Numbered from the stretch's first letter, positions 36,590 to 46,005 are shown. The stretch is 64,000 nt of DNA from Tsukamurella spumae (GCF_012396015.1 NZ_JAAXOQ010000005.1:123607-187606); one strand, 5' to 3'. Program-made: numbers and translations. Notes: generated from the letters alone by a model not told the origin.

Positions 36590-36595
36590 TAGGCT
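36590..36595 (+). promoter_or_regulatory. -10 box of the PhnB-like gene
   Basis: TAGGCT ends six bases before the ATG at 36602; leaderless arrangement. Confidence 0.4.
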
Positions 36596-36601
36596 CGGTG
36601 C

Positions 36602-36982
36602 ATGACCATGATTCGTCCGTTCCTCATGTTCCAGGGCGGCACGGCTGCGGCCGCGATCGACCTGTACGTCGCGGCGTTCGACGGTGCCGTCCTCACGTCG
36701 GTCCCGCACGCGGACCCGGCGCAGGGAATTCAGCTGGCCGAGCTGGTGATCAAGGGCGAGCACGTGCTGATCAGCGACAGTGCCGTGGACCACGCCTTCG
36801 ACTTCACCCCGTCGACCTCGCTGTTCGTCGACTGCGACGATCGGGTCGAGCTGGAGCGCCTCGTCGCCGTGCTCGGCGCGGAGGGCAAGACCTACATGCC
36901 GTTGGGCGAGTACGGATTCTCGACCGCCTTCGCCTGGGTGGGAGACAGGTTCGGCGTGTCCTGGCAGCTCAACCTGGCCTGA
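36602..36982 (+). CDS. PhnB-like VOC-fold protein
   Basis: A 126-residue single VOC (glyoxalase/bleomycin-resistance fold) unit of the PhnB/3-demethylubiquinone methyltransferase-like subgroup. Motifs are MIRPFLMFQGGTAAAAIDLYVAAF (in sense), the LAELVIKGEHVLISDS strand and the C-terminal FGVSWQLNL, which is the usual ending. Metal ligands are not convincing and no activity can be assigned. It probably works as a dimer. Divergent from rbsK with a 40-base gap. Confidence 0.8.
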   Translation: MTMIRPFLMFQGGTAAAAIDLYVAAFDGAVLTSVPHADPAQGIQLAELVIKGEHVLISDSAVDHAFDFTPSTSLFVDCDDRVELERLVAVLGAEGKTYMPLGEYGFSTAFAWVGDRFGVSWQLNLA

Positions 36983-37043
36983 TGGGGGCCGGCGGGATCG
37001 CATCATGCTGAGTGCAAGCCTGTGCGGGCCGGGGCGACCCGCC

Positions 37044-37049
37044 TAGCGT
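37044..37049 (+). promoter_or_regulatory. -10 box of the flavin monooxygenase gene
   Basis: TAGCGT ends eight bases before the ATG at 37058; no ribosome site, so a leaderless transcript is likely. Confidence 0.4.
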
Positions 37050-37057
37050 CGGTCGCC

Positions 37058-38443
37058 ATGACTCGCCAGATCCGCTTCAACGCCTTCGACATGAACTGTG
37101 TCGCCCACCAGTCGCCGGGGCTGTGGCGTCACCCGCAGGACCAGTCCCATCGCTACAAGGAACTGAGCTACTGGACCGATCTGGCGAAGCTGTTGGAGCG
37201 CGGCACCTTCGACGGCATCTTCATCGCCGACGTCCTGGGGATCTACGACGCGTACAACGGCAACGGGGACGCCGCCATCAAGCACGCGGCGCAGGTGCCG
37301 GTGTCCGATCCGATCCTGCTGGCGTCGGCGATCGCGGGCGCCACCGAGCACCTGGGGATCGGGATCACCGCGGGCACCGGATTCGAGCACCCGTTCCCGT
37401 TCGCGCGCAGGCTGACCACGCTCGACCATCTGACCAACGGCCGGATCGGCTGGAACGTGGTGACCGGCTACCTGCCGTCGGCGGCGAAGAACATGGGACA
37501 GCTGGACCAGTTGCAGCACGACGAGCGCTACGACCACGCCGACGAGTACCTCGAGGTCCTGTACAAGCTCTGGGAGGGCTCCTGGGAGGACGATGCGGTG
37601 ATCCGCGACCGCGAGAGCGGCGTGTTCACCGATCCGTCGAAGGTGCACCCGATCGGACACCACGGCAAGTACTTCGACGTGCCCGGCATCCACGTCGGCG
37701 AGCCGTCGCCGCAGCGCAGCCCCGTGATCTACCAGGCCGGTGCGTCGCCCCGAGGCCTGAAGTTCGCGACGGAGAACGCCGAGGCCATCTTCGTGGCCGC
37801 GCCGACCAAGGCGATCCTCAAGGACGTGGTGCGGACCGTTCGCGAGGGCCTCGTCGCCAATGGCCGGGACCCGTACTCCGCCAAGGTCTACACCCTCCTG
37901 ACCATCGTGACCGACGAGACGGAGGCCAAGGCGCAGGCGAAACTCGAGGAGTACCACCGCTACGCGAGCGTCGAGGGCTCGCTGGTCTTCATGTCCGGCT
38001 GGATGGGGGTGGACCTGGGCGCCTACGACCCGAGCGACCCGGTGGGCGACGTGCAGTCCAACGCGATCATCTCCGCCGTCTCCAACTTCCAGCAGGCCGA
38101 TCCGTCCGGCAAGGACTGGACGGTGGAAGACATCGGCAAGTGGGGCCGGATCGGCGGTATGGGCCCGGTGCTCGTGGGGTCCGCGCAGCGCGTCGCCGAT
38201 GAACTGCAGGAGTGGGTCGACGAGACCGATGTCGACGGTTTCAACCTGGCCTACGCCATCACTCCCGGCACCTTCGAGGACATCGTCGAGTTCATCGTGC
38301 CGGAGCTGCGCCGACGGGGCGTGTACCCGTCCGAGTACACCCCCGGGACGCTGCGCCACAAGCTGTTCGGGCAGGGGGATCGGCTCCCCGTCGATCACCC
38401 CGCGCAGCGTCACCGCTACGCGGGCGCGGTCACGCCGGCGTGA
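37058..38443 (+). CDS. LLM-class flavin-dependent monooxygenase (NtaA/DszA group)
   Basis: A 461-residue bacterial-luciferase-like TIM-barrel enzyme of the NtaA/SnaA/DszA group, which uses FMNH2 from a separate reductase. Group motifs are FNAFDMNCVAHQSPGLWRHP, FDGIFIADVLGIYDAY, NGRIGWNVVTGYLPSAAKN and PVIYQAGASPRGLKFA. Known members open chelators, sulfones or other heteroatom compounds; the substrate here is unknown. The nearby flavin reductase that usually partners is not seen. The ATG at 37058 fits family start and the -10 box. Its 3' end overlaps the convergent phosphatase gene by 14 bases. Confidence 0.87.
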   Translation: MTRQIRFNAFDMNCVAHQSPGLWRHPQDQSHRYKELSYWTDLAKLLERGTFDGIFIADVLGIYDAYNGNGDAAIKHAAQVPVSDPILLASAIAGATEHLGIGITAGTGFEHPFPFARRLTTLDHLTNGRIGWNVVTGYLPSAAKNMGQLDQLQHDERYDHADEYLEVLYKLWEGSWEDDAVIRDRESGVFTDPSKVHPIGHHGKYFDVPGIHVGEPSPQRSPVIYQAGASPRGLKFATENAEAIFVAAPTKAILKDVVRTVREGLVANGRDPYSAKVYTLLTIVTDETEAKAQAKLEEYHRYASVEGSLVFMSGWMGVDLGAYDPSDPVGDVQSNAIISAVSNFQQADPSGKDWTVEDIGKWGRIGGMGPVLVGSAQRVADELQEWVDETDVDGFNLAYAITPGTFEDIVEFIVPELRRRGVYPSEYTPGTLRHKLFGQGDRLPVDHPAQRHRYAGAVTPA

Positions 38444-40040
38444 GTTCCTTGGCGTAGAGGCTCGCTCCCTTCGCGTCGCGCAGGTTCACGGTGAGTGCCC
38501 GCGAGCCCGAGTCGATCGTCACCTCGCCGAAGTGCTGGAATCCCTCGGCGGGGGACGCGTTCGGCTTGTCGGGGGCGTGCACGAACTCGTACTGCGCGCC
38601 GAAGGTCCCGTCCAGCGGGCTCTTCGGGAAGGCGCCGGCGTTGAGCGGGCCCGAGACGAACTCCCAGAACGGCGAGAAGTCCTGGTACGCGGCCCTGTCC
38701 GGGTGGTAGGAGATCGCGGCCGTGTAGTGCACGTCCGCGGTGAGGTACACGACGTTCTTCACGTCCTTGGTCCGCGACAGGATGCGGGAGAACGCGATCT
38801 CGCGGCCGAGCGGCGCGCCGTTGTCGCCCTGCGCCACCGCCTCCATCGACTTCGGGCCGTCCGTGGGGTCCGACAGCGCGTCCGGCACGACGATGCTCAG
38901 CGGCAGGTCGTTCGCGACCACCTTCCACACCGCCTTCGACGAGTTGAGACCGTCGATGAGCCACTGAGTCTGCTTGGCGCCCAGAATGCCGCCGTCGTCG
39001 GTGGTGGCCCAGTTGTTCGGGTTCGGATCCTTGTAGCTGCGCATGTCCAGCACGAACACGTCGAGTAGCGGGCCGTAGGAGATCTTGCGGTAGAGGCGGC
39101 CGTCGGCGGCCTCCGTCGGCTGCACGGGCTGCCACTCGCGCCAGGCCCGGTAGGAGAACTCGGCCAGCTTGTTCACATCGGTCTCGGTGTAGCCCTTGCG
39201 GTTCTGTCCCGCCAGCGACTCGCCCGGGTACCAGTTGTTGATCACCTCGTGGTCGTCCCACTGGATCAGCTGAGGCACGTTCGCCGCGAACCGGCGGTAG
39301 TGCTCGTCGAGCAGGTTGTAGGCGAAGTTGCCGCGGAAGTCGTCCAGGGTCTGCGCGACGTGCGCCTTGGCCGGCGCGGTGACATTGCGGTAGATGCCGC
39401 CGTCGTTCTGCTTCTGCGACTCCTCAACCGGGTTGTCGGCGTAGATCGCGTCCCCGGAGTGGATGAAGAAGTCCGGGCGCGCATCGGCCATCGCGCCCAT
39501 GATCGCCATACCGCCGTCGCGATTGATGCCCCAGCCCTGACCCACCACGTCACCGGACCACAGGAACTTCACGTTCCCCGCCGCCGACGGTGCCGTGCGG
39601 AACGTGCCCGCCAGGGCCTCGGACCGCGCGCCGTTCTCGCCCTCCAGAGTGACGCGGTAGTGCACCGTCTGCCCCGGTTCGAGACCAGTGATGCGGAGCC
39701 GTCCGGCACCGTCGGACGTCGGGTCCAGCTTCGGGCCCTCGAAGCGGCGCGGGTCGCTGAAGGACTCCGACGAGGCGGTCTCCACGATCATCCGCGCAGG
39801 TACGTCCGAGCGGGCCCAGACGAGGGCACCGTCGGTCCGCGGATCGCCCGAGGCGATGCCGTGCGTGAGGCTGGGGCGGCCCCGCACCAGACCGGTCGAG
39901 CCGGCCGACGACGAGGCCGCGGCACCGTCGGACGAGGTACCGCAGGCGGACAGCAGTGCGCCGGCGGGGACGAGCAGTGCGCCGGCGGCGCCGGCGCGGA
40001 GGGCCGTGCGGCGGGAGAACGGGGACTCACTGAGGGGCAT
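38430..40040 (-). CDS. secreted PhoD-like alkaline phosphatase, lipoprotein
   Basis: A 536-residue PhoD-family phosphatase/phosphodiesterase. The N-terminus combines a twin-arginine motif (SRRTALRAG, residues 9-17) with a lipobox (GALLSAC), so it is a Tat-exported lipoprotein. Metal-site motifs follow: FIHSGDAIYAD, IQWDDHEVINNWYPG and VYLTADVHYTAA. The PhoD N-terminal beta domain (TGLEPGQTVHYRV) precedes the catalytic domain. The ATG at 40040 puts the signal directly at the N-terminus; the open frame runs further upstream. Phosphate-starvation control would be expected, but no PhoB box is evident. Confidence 0.9.
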   Translation of the reverse strand: MPLSESPFSRRTALRAGAAGALLVPAGALLSACGTSSDGAAASSSAGSTGLVRGRPSLTHGIASGDPRTDGALVWARSDVPARMIVETASSESFSDPRRFEGPKLDPTSDGAGRLRITGLEPGQTVHYRVTLEGENGARSEALAGTFRTAPSAAGNVKFLWSGDVVGQGWGINRDGGMAIMGAMADARPDFFIHSGDAIYADNPVEESQKQNDGGIYRNVTAPAKAHVAQTLDDFRGNFAYNLLDEHYRRFAANVPQLIQWDDHEVINNWYPGESLAGQNRKGYTETDVNKLAEFSYRAWREWQPVQPTEAADGRLYRKISYGPLLDVFVLDMRSYKDPNPNNWATTDDGGILGAKQTQWLIDGLNSSKAVWKVVANDLPLSIVVPDALSDPTDGPKSMEAVAQGDNGAPLGREIAFSRILSRTKDVKNVVYLTADVHYTAAISYHPDRAAYQDFSPFWEFVSGPLNAGAFPKSPLDGTFGAQYEFVHAPDKPNASPAEGFQHFGEVTIDSGSRALTVNLRDAKGASLYAKELTPA

Positions 40041-40144
40041 GGACAAGACGATGCCCGGATCGGGTTCCCGCTCGGCGAACACAGGGTTACCAGCGGGGAT
40101 GCCGGACGGTGTCGACCTGATGAACCAGTGGCGGTGGATCGATC

Positions 40145-40167
40145 GTTCGATTCTGTTAACGTCGAAC
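40145..40167. promoter_or_regulatory. inverted repeat in the phosphatase/MFS divergent gap
   Basis: GTTCGA (40145-40150) and TCGAAC (40162-40167), 11 bases apart, in the 217-base gap between divergent genes. A possible operator; the bound protein is unknown. Confidence 0.35.
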
Positions 40168-40257
40168 ACGCGGTAATCACACGTCCGGTGGGCCCAGCGG
40201 TGTCTAGCCACAGGCAAGTCCGGTCCGCACGGTGACCAACGCCAGGGGCTGATCTGC

Positions 40258-41673
40258 ATGCCTGATAACTCAACATCGCCTTCCGTGCCCTCCCCGCTTT
40301 CGGTAGCGGGACTGCAGGAGACGGAGCAGCAGCGCAAACGCACGCTGCACAAGGCCATCGCCGCGTCCGCGATGGGAAACTTCACCGAATGGTTCGACTA
40401 CGGCGTCTACGCCGCGACGACGGCCTACCTCACCCACGCCTTCTTCCCGGGGACCCTCGGGACGCTCGGCACACTGCTCGGCTTCGCGGTGTCCTTCGCC
40501 CTGCGCCCGCTGGGCGGGTTCGTCTGGGGGCCGCTGGGGGACAGGCTGGGGCGGAAGGTGATGCTGGCCACCACGATTCTGCTGATGGCCGGCTCCACCG
40601 CCCTCATCGGCGTGCTGCCGACACACGCCCAAGTGGGTGTCCTCGCCCCCGTCCTGCTGATCGGCCTGCGAGTGATCCAGGGCTTCTCGACCGGCGGCGA
40701 GTACGGCGGCGCAGCCACCTTCATGGCCGAGTACTCGCCGGACGGCAAGCGGGGCCGATACGGCAGCTTCCTCGAATTCGGCACGATGTGGGGCTTCGCG
40801 GGCGGCACCGCGGTGGTCCTGCTGCTGCAGCAGGTGCTCTCCAGCGATGCCATGTACAGCTGGGGATGGCGGATCCCGTTCTTCATCGCGATCCCGCTCG
40901 GTTTCGTCGGCTGGTACCTGCGCAATCAACTCGACGACACCCCCGTCTTCGAGGAGATGGAGCAGGCGCAGGAGGAGCACGGCTCGGCACTGCAGCGGCT
41001 CGGCGCCCTGCTCCGCGACTACCGGCGGCCCATCCTGGTGATGTTCGGCCTGGTCATCGCGCTCAACGTCGCGAACTACACGCTGCTGGCATACCTGCCG
41101 ACCTACCTCAACAGCACGATCGGTCTGTCGGAGTCCCATGCATCCACGGCGATGTTGATCGGTCAGGTCCTGATGGCCGTGTGCATCCCGTTCTTCGGCG
41201 CGCTGTCGGATCGCACCGGGCGCAAGCCGATGTGGTGGTTCTCCCTGATCGGACTGCTGGTGATGGCCTGGCCCATGTTCTGGTTGATGGGGCAGGGATT
41301 CGGTTGGGCCATCGTCGGATTCGTGGTGCTCGGGCTGCTGTACATCCCGCAGTTGTCCACGATCAGCGCGACCTTCCCGGCGATGTTCCCCACGCAGGTG
41401 CGGTACGCGGGGTTCGCGATCTCCTACAACGTGGCGACGGCGGCCTTCGGCGGCACCGCGCCGCTCGTCAACGACGCGGTGGTGGGCCAGTCGGGCTGGA
41501 TCCTGTTCCCGGCGTTCTACATGATGGGCGCCTGCGTGATCGGCCTGATCGCGCTGCCCTTCCTGCAGGAGACCACGGGCTGCTCGATCCGCGGAACCGA
41601 GATCCCCGGGCCCGACACGGACGCCACCCGGTTGGCGCAGATCGATCAGGCCCGGCTCGCCAAGGCGAGCTGA
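40258..41673 (+). CDS. MFS transporter, ProP-like MHS family
   Basis: A 471-residue twelve-helix symporter. It begins with a hydrophilic stretch of about 35 residues, then AASAMGNFTEWFDYGVYAATTAYLT, GPLGDRLGRKVMLATTI after helix 2, QGFSTGGEYGGAATFMAEYSP and FGALSDRTGRKPMWWFSLIG. The TEWFDYGVY and GEYGGAATFMAEYSPDGKRG wording is that of ProP-type proline/betaine transporters. An osmolyte role would fit the ectoine genes 5 kb away but is inference. No long C-terminal coiled coil like that of E. coli ProP is present. Confidence 0.85.
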   Translation: MPDNSTSPSVPSPLSVAGLQETEQQRKRTLHKAIAASAMGNFTEWFDYGVYAATTAYLTHAFFPGTLGTLGTLLGFAVSFALRPLGGFVWGPLGDRLGRKVMLATTILLMAGSTALIGVLPTHAQVGVLAPVLLIGLRVIQGFSTGGEYGGAATFMAEYSPDGKRGRYGSFLEFGTMWGFAGGTAVVLLLQQVLSSDAMYSWGWRIPFFIAIPLGFVGWYLRNQLDDTPVFEEMEQAQEEHGSALQRLGALLRDYRRPILVMFGLVIALNVANYTLLAYLPTYLNSTIGLSESHASTAMLIGQVLMAVCIPFFGALSDRTGRKPMWWFSLIGLLVMAWPMFWLMGQGFGWAIVGFVVLGLLYIPQLSTISATFPAMFPTQVRYAGFAISYNVATAAFGGTAPLVNDAVVGQSGWILFPAFYMMGACVIGLIALPFLQETTGCSIRGTEIPGPDTDATRLAQIDQARLAKAS

Positions 41674-41682
41674 TGCCGCCGT

Positions 41683-41688
41683 TAGGCT
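41683..41688 (+). promoter_or_regulatory. -10 box of rsmD
   Basis: TAGGCT ends six bases before the ATG at 41695; leaderless arrangement. Confidence 0.4.
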
Positions 41689-41694
41689 GGTGCG

Positions 41695-42255
41695 ATGACC
41701 AGGATCATCGCCGGGGCGGCGCGCGGGCGCAGGCTCGCGGTGCCGCCCCGCGGCACCCGCCCGACCTCGGATCGCGTGCGGGAGGCACTGTTCAGCGCGC
41801 TGCAGTCGCGTCTGGATTTCGACGGACTGGCGGTCCTCGATCTGTATGCGGGCTCCGGCGCACTGGGCTTCGAGGCACTCTCCCGTGGTGCCGCGCGCGC
41901 GGTGCTGGTCGACTCGGATGCCAAGGCGGTCATGGTGATCAACCAGAACGCGCGGACCGTCGGGCTGGACGGGGCCGTGGCGCACCGTCGGGCAGTGCGG
42001 GCGTTCCTGGACCTCCCGGCCGAGCCCTTCGACCTGGTCCTCCTGGACCCGCCGTACGACGTGCCTGCGGAGGCCGTCGACGGTGACCTCGCCGCGCTGT
42101 CCGGCGGCTGGCTCGCGCCCGGTGCGCACGTGGTCGTGGAGCGCTCAGCGCGGACGCCGGCGGCGACGTGGCCGGAGGGATTCGAGCCCGACATGTCCCG
42201 GGACTACGGAGAGACCCGCGTGGAGATCGCCGTCTGGCAGGATGACCGGACATGA
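41695..42255 (+). CDS. rsmD: 16S rRNA (guanine-N2)-methyltransferase RsmD
   Basis: A 186-residue SAM-dependent methyltransferase that modifies G966 of 16S rRNA. It shows the family start TRIIAGAARGRRLAVPPRGTRPTSDRVREALF (in parts), the SAM loop LDLYAGSGALGFEALSRG and the catalytic DPPYDVP. Its stop overlaps the start of coaD by four bases (ATGA), the usual rsmD-coaD pair. Confidence 0.95.
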   Translation: MTRIIAGAARGRRLAVPPRGTRPTSDRVREALFSALQSRLDFDGLAVLDLYAGSGALGFEALSRGAARAVLVDSDAKAVMVINQNARTVGLDGAVAHRRAVRAFLDLPAEPFDLVLLDPPYDVPAEAVDGDLAALSGGWLAPGAHVVVERSARTPAATWPEGFEPDMSRDYGETRVEIAVWQDDRT

Positions 42256-42725
42256 GCAAGGCGTGCTGCCCCGGGTCCTTCGACCCCATGACCAACGGCC
42301 ATCTGGACATCTTCCGCCGCGCCGCACGGATCTTCGACGAGCTCGTGATCACCGTGGTGGTCAATCCCAACAAGCAGGGCATGTTCTCGATCGACGAGCG
42401 GATCGCGCTGATCGAGGAGAACGTCGCGGACCTGCCCGGGGTCACCGTCGACCGGTGGACGGGACTGCTCGTGGACTACGCGCGGGAGAACGGCGTGGCG
42501 TGCATCCTCAAGGGTCTGCGCAACTCCACCGACTTCGACTACGAGCTGCCGATGGCCGGGATGAACATGCACCTGACCGGCGTCGAGACGGCGTTCCTGA
42601 CCACCGCGCCGCAGTACTCCTACGTGTCGAGCTCGCTGGTCAAGGAGGTCGCGAAGCTGGGCGGCGACGTGTCCGCGCTGATCCCGCGCAACGTGCAGAC
42701 CGCGCTGGCGGCCAAGCTGTCGTGA
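42252..42725 (+). CDS. coaD: phosphopantetheine adenylyltransferase
   Basis: A 157-residue nucleotidyltransferase for the fourth step of CoA synthesis (4'-phosphopantetheine plus ATP gives dephospho-CoA). The T/HxGH signature is in CPGSFDPMTNGHLDIFRRAA. Other motifs are LKGLRNSTDFDYELPMAGMN and the C-terminal YSYVSSSLVKEVAKLGGDVS. Length is standard. A strong structured palindrome begins at the base after the stop codon. Confidence 0.97.
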   Translation: MSKACCPGSFDPMTNGHLDIFRRAARIFDELVITVVVNPNKQGMFSIDERIALIEENVADLPGVTVDRWTGLLVDYARENGVACILKGLRNSTDFDYELPMAGMNMHLTGVETAFLTTAPQYSYVSSSLVKEVAKLGGDVSALIPRNVQTALAAKLS

Positions 42726-42787
42726 AATCGGCCGATTCCTGCATCACGAGGCCGGATCGGGCCTCGTAGGTCAGGAAACAGCCGATT
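42726..42787. repeat. nested intergenic palindrome after coaD
   Basis: Three consecutive stems pair across one axis: AATCGGC (42726-42732) with GCCGATT (42781-42787), TTCCTG (42736-42741) with CAGGAA (42772-42777), and ACGAGGCC (42746-42753) with GGCCTCGT (42760-42767), separated by symmetric 3-4-base internal loops. There is no T-run. It could be a bidirectional terminator, a structured RNA or a dispersed palindromic element. Confidence 0.7.
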
Positions 42788-42843
42788 CCACGACCCCTCG
42801 ACACGCGGCGGCGGCGTTGCGGCGAAACACCGGTCCCACGCGT

Positions 42844-42849
42844 CACAAT
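42844..42849 (+). promoter_or_regulatory. -10 box of the SepIVA-like gene
   Basis: CACAAT ends six bases before the ATG at 42856; leaderless arrangement. Confidence 0.35.
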
Positions 42850-42855
42850 GGGTGC

Positions 42856-43656
42856 ATGTACCGCGTATTCGAAGCACTGGACGAGCTGGGCGCCATCCTG
42901 GAGGAGGCGCGCAGCGTCCCCATGACCGCCGGATGCCTCGTGCCCCGCGGGGACGTGCTCGAGCTCCTGGACGACATCCGTGACGCCTTCCCGGCCGATC
43001 TGGACGACGCGCAGGACGTGCTCGATCAGAAGGATCGCCTGATCAGCGAGGCGCGCGCCCACTACGACACCACGGTGACGCAGGCGAACTCCGAGGCGGA
43101 CGCCACGCTGAGCCGCTCGCGCGCCGAGGCGGACCGCCTGCTGGCCGATGCGAAGGCCCAGGCCGACCGCATGGTGGCCGAGGCGCACCAGCACGCCACG
43201 GGGCTGGTCGCCGAGGCCCGCGCCGAGGACGAACGGGTCCGACGGGGCGCCCAGCGCGAGTACGAGGCCGTCACCGGCCGCGCGCGGTCCGAGGCGGAGC
43301 GCTTGGTGGCCGACGGTAATGCCGCCTACCAGCGGTCGGTCGCCGAGGGCATCGCCGAGCAGGAGCGTCTGGTCTCGGGTACCGAGGTCGTGGCCGCAGC
43401 CAAGGGCGAGTCGGATCGGATCATCGATGCGGCGCACGCCGAATCGGACCGCCTCCGCGGCGAGTGCGACGTGTACGTCGATACCAAGCTCGCCCAGTTC
43501 GAGGAGGTCCTCGGGGCCACCATGCGCTCGGTGAACCGCGGCCGTCAGCAGCTGCGCACCGCCGCCGGCGTGCACGACTACAGCGACCACGGCGCCGCGG
43601 ACGGCTACCTCGAGGAGTTCGCGGAGTCGCGCGCGGATACCCACCGGGCTTCTTGA
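42856..43656 (+). CDS. sepIVA: SepIVA-like DivIVA-domain septation protein
   Basis: A 266-residue protein with a short N-terminal segment (MYRVFEALDELGAILEEARS) followed by a long alpha-helical coiled coil (about residues 50-225) rich in Ala, Glu and Arg with regular heptads (SEADATLSRSRAEADRLLADA). It is the counterpart of mycobacterial SepIVA (Rv2927c), a DivIVA-type protein needed for septation, and lies in the same order: sepIVA, YceD-like, rnc, mutM. It acts at the inner face of the membrane near the septum and pole. The ATG at 42856 sits just after the -10 box. Confidence 0.85.
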   Translation: MYRVFEALDELGAILEEARSVPMTAGCLVPRGDVLELLDDIRDAFPADLDDAQDVLDQKDRLISEARAHYDTTVTQANSEADATLSRSRAEADRLLADAKAQADRMVAEAHQHATGLVAEARAEDERVRRGAQREYEAVTGRARSEAERLVADGNAAYQRSVAEGIAEQERLVSGTEVVAAAKGESDRIIDAAHAESDRLRGECDVYVDTKLAQFEEVLGATMRSVNRGRQQLRTAAGVHDYSDHGAADGYLEEFAESRADTHRAS

Positions 43657-43706
43657 CGTACAATCGGGTGTTTGGCTCGACCCCCGACACTTTCCCGAGG
43701 TCTGTT

Positions 43707-44291
43707 GTGAACGAATCCAGCGCGGCCGTGCGCCAGCCGGCCGGCAAGCCGTACGTCCTCGACGTCCGAGCCTTCGGTCGTCGTCCGGGTACCTCTGCGC
43801 AGGTGCACCGCACCGTGGCCGCCCCCGAGCGCATCGGTGTCGACCTGATCGGTATCGAGGCCGGCGAGGAGATCGACCTCGACCTGCAGGTCCAGGCCGT
43901 GTCCGAGGGGGTTCTCGTGACCGGCACCGTGAGCGCCGACACGACGGGGCAGTGCGCGCGCTGCCTCGGTGACGTGTCCGGCGCCCTGAACCTGTTCCTC
44001 ACCGAGCTCTACGCCTACCCGGACAGTGAGACGGCGAAGACCACGGACGACGACGAGATGTACCGCATCGACGACGACATGATCGACCTCGAGCAGGCCA
44101 TCATCGACGGTGTCGGGATGGAACTGAACCTCGATCCCACCTGCTCCCCGGACTGCCGGGGCCTGTGCCAGGTGTGCGGCGAGCGGCTGGCCGACCTCCC
44201 CGCGGACCACGCGCACGAGCAGCTCGATCCCCGCTGGGCGAAGCTCGCGCAGTTCTCCTCGGCCGCCGAGGGCGAGGCCGACGACAAGTGA
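43707..44291 (+). CDS. YceD/DUF177 family protein
   Basis: A 194-residue DUF177 protein, the family whose bacterial members are linked to 23S rRNA accumulation. Characteristic are [20 protein letters not shown] (Cys pair), the strand [29 protein letters not shown] and [17 protein letters not shown]; the four clustered Cys probably bind zinc. In many bacteria rpmF (L32) follows; here rnc follows directly, as in mycobacteria. GTG start with GAGG six bases upstream; a TACAAT -10 at 43659 precedes it. The stop overlaps rnc by four bases. Confidence 0.9.
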   Translation: MNESSAAVRQPAGKPYVLDVRAFGRRPGTSAQVHRTVAAPERIGVDLIGIEAGEEIDLDLQVQAVSEGVLVTGTVSADTTGQCARCLGDVSGALNLFLTELYAYPDSETAKTTDDDEMYRIDDDMIDLEQAIIDGVGMELNLDPTCSPDCRGLCQVCGERLADLPADHAHEQLDPRWAKLAQFSSAAEGEADDK

Positions 44292-45064
44292 GCAAGCGCC
44301 TCCCCGCGCCGCCCGCCACGGACCGCGCCCCGCTGCTGGAAGCACTGGGCGTCGGCCTCGACGACGAGCTGCTCACGCTCGCCCTCACGCACCGGTCCTA
44401 CGCGTACGAGGCGGGCGGCCTGCCCACCAACGAGCGGCTGGAGTTCCTGGGCGACAGCGTGCTGGGGATCTCGGTGACCGAGTGGCTGTACGTGACTCAT
44501 CCCGACAAGCCCGAGGGTGAGCTCGCAAAGATCCGGGCCAGCGTCGTCAACATGCACGCCCTGGCGCGGGTGGCCCGCGGGCTGGGGGAGGGCGGCCTCG
44601 GCGCGCACCTGTTCCTCGGCCGCGGTGAGGAGCTCACCGGCGGCCGCGACAAGGATTCGATCCTCGCGGATGGTACCGAGGCGCTGCTCGGCGCCGTGCA
44701 CATCGAGCACGGCATCGACGTCGCGCGCGAGGTGGTCCTGCGCCTGTTCCTGCCGCTGCTGACGGCATCGTCGTCGATGGGGGCCGGCCTGGACTGGAAG
44801 ACCTCCCTGCAGGAGCTCACCGCCGAGCGGGACCTGGGTGCGCCCGCCTACCGGGTCAGTTCGACGGGTCCCGACCACGACAAGGAGTTCACCGCAGTCG
44901 CGGTGATCGACGAGCACGACCTCGGCGAGGGTGTGGGCCGCACCAAGAAGGAGGCCGAGCAACGCGCCGCTGCGGCGGCGTGGAAGTCCTTGGACGACAA
45001 CGACTCCGAAGCTTCCGGCGATGCGCCGACGGGCGACGCCGAACAGGCCCCCGAGTCGGCCTGA
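44288..45064 (+). CDS. rnc: ribonuclease III
   Basis: A 258-residue RNase III that cuts double-stranded RNA, including rRNA precursors. The signature [13 protein letters not shown] lies at about residues 48-60, the second acidic cluster is [14 protein letters not shown], and the C-terminal double-stranded-RNA-binding domain occupies about 165-235 ([36 protein letters not shown]). The last 20 residues are acidic and not conserved. GTG start overlapping the previous stop; mutM begins on the last base of its stop codon. Confidence 0.96.
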   Translation: MSKRLPAPPATDRAPLLEALGVGLDDELLTLALTHRSYAYEAGGLPTNERLEFLGDSVLGISVTEWLYVTHPDKPEGELAKIRASVVNMHALARVARGLGEGGLGAHLFLGRGEELTGGRDKDSILADGTEALLGAVHIEHGIDVAREVVLRLFLPLLTASSSMGAGLDWKTSLQELTAERDLGAPAYRVSSTGPDHDKEFTAVAVIDEHDLGEGVGRTKKEAEQRAAAAAWKSLDDNDSEASGDAPTGDAEQAPESA

Positions 45065-45927
45065 TGCCCGAGCTGCCCGAGGTCGAGGTCGTCCGCCGCG
45101 GCCTCGTCGATCACCTGGTGGGTCGCGGGATCACCTCCGTCGAGGTCCTGCACCCCCGCGCCGCCCGGCGCCATGCCGCCGGCGAGGCGGACATGATCGG
45201 CCAGATCACCGGCTCTGACGTGGAATCCGCGGAGCGTCGCGGTAAGTTCCTGTGGCTGCCGCTCGCGCGCGGCGGCGACCCCGCCGACGCCGCGATCGTC
45301 GTGCACCTGGGTATGAGCGGGCAGATGCTGGTGGGCCCGGGCGACGACCGGCACCTGCGCATCCGGGCCTCGCTGTCCGACGGTGCCGTGCTCCGCTTCG
45401 TCGATCAGCGCACCTTCGGCGGCTGGGCGGTGGACCCGCTCGTGGAGGTCGCCGGCACGCTCGTCCCGGAATCGGTGGCGCACATCGCGCGGGATCCCCT
45501 GGACCCCCAGTTCGATCGGGACGCCGTGGTGCGGCGGATGAAGGCCAAGGACACCGAGATCAAGCGGGTCCTGCTGGACCAGACCGTGATCTCCGGCGTG
45601 GGCAACATCTACGCCGACGAGGCGCTGTGGCGATCCCGCGTGCACGGGCGGCGGCGCGCGTCCAGCCTGACCAAGCCCGCGCTCGGCCGGCTGATCGACG
45701 ACGCCACCGAGGTCATGCGGTCCGCGCTGGATCAGGGCGGCACCAGCTTCGACTCGTTGTACGTCAACGTCAACGGTCAGTCGGGCTACTTCTCGCGCAG
45801 CCTCGACGCCTATGCGCGCGACGGTGAGCCCTGCCGTCGCTGCGGCACCATCATGCGGCGCGAGTCCTTCATGAACCGGGGCTCGCACTTCTGCCCGAAG
45901 TGCCAGTCGCAGCCGCGGAACGGCTGA
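45064..45927 (+). CDS. mutM: formamidopyrimidine-DNA glycosylase
   Basis: A 287-residue Fpg/MutM that removes oxidised purines such as 8-oxoguanine and nicks the site. The N-terminal catalytic [14 protein letters not shown] (Pro as nucleophile, Glu next to it) is intact. The helix-two-turn-helix has [12 protein letters not shown]. The C-terminal zinc finger is CRRCGTIM...CPKC with KKxx-type Gln ([13 protein letters not shown]). The start overlaps the rnc stop by one base. In mycobacteria this gene is followed by osmC-acyP-smc; here 2.9 kb of unrelated genes intervene. Confidence 0.96.
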   Translation: MPELPEVEVVRRGLVDHLVGRGITSVEVLHPRAARRHAAGEADMIGQITGSDVESAERRGKFLWLPLARGGDPADAAIVVHLGMSGQMLVGPGDDRHLRIRASLSDGAVLRFVDQRTFGGWAVDPLVEVAGTLVPESVAHIARDPLDPQFDRDAVVRRMKAKDTEIKRVLLDQTVISGVGNIYADEALWRSRVHGRRRASSLTKPALGRLIDDATEVMRSALDQGGTSFDSLYVNVNGQSGYFSRSLDAYARDGEPCRRCGTIMRRESFMNRGSHFCPKCQSQPRNG

Positions 45928-45977
45928 ACCACCTTTCAGGCTCTGCCGTGTACCTGCGCGGCCTTAGCGCCCCGTCA

Positions 45978-46001
45978 TATGATGCGGTGATGCTATGATG
46001 C
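45978..46001 (+). promoter_or_regulatory. vapB promoter/operator with TGATGC repeats
   Basis: TGATGC occurs three times at exact 8-base steps (45980, 45988, 45996), with TATGAT at 45978 and again at 45994-45999. The second TATGAT ends six bases before the GTG of vapB, so it is the likely -10 of a leaderless transcript. The iterated hexamer is a good candidate for the VapB-VapC autorepression site. Confidence 0.6.
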
Positions 46002-46005
46002 TCTT

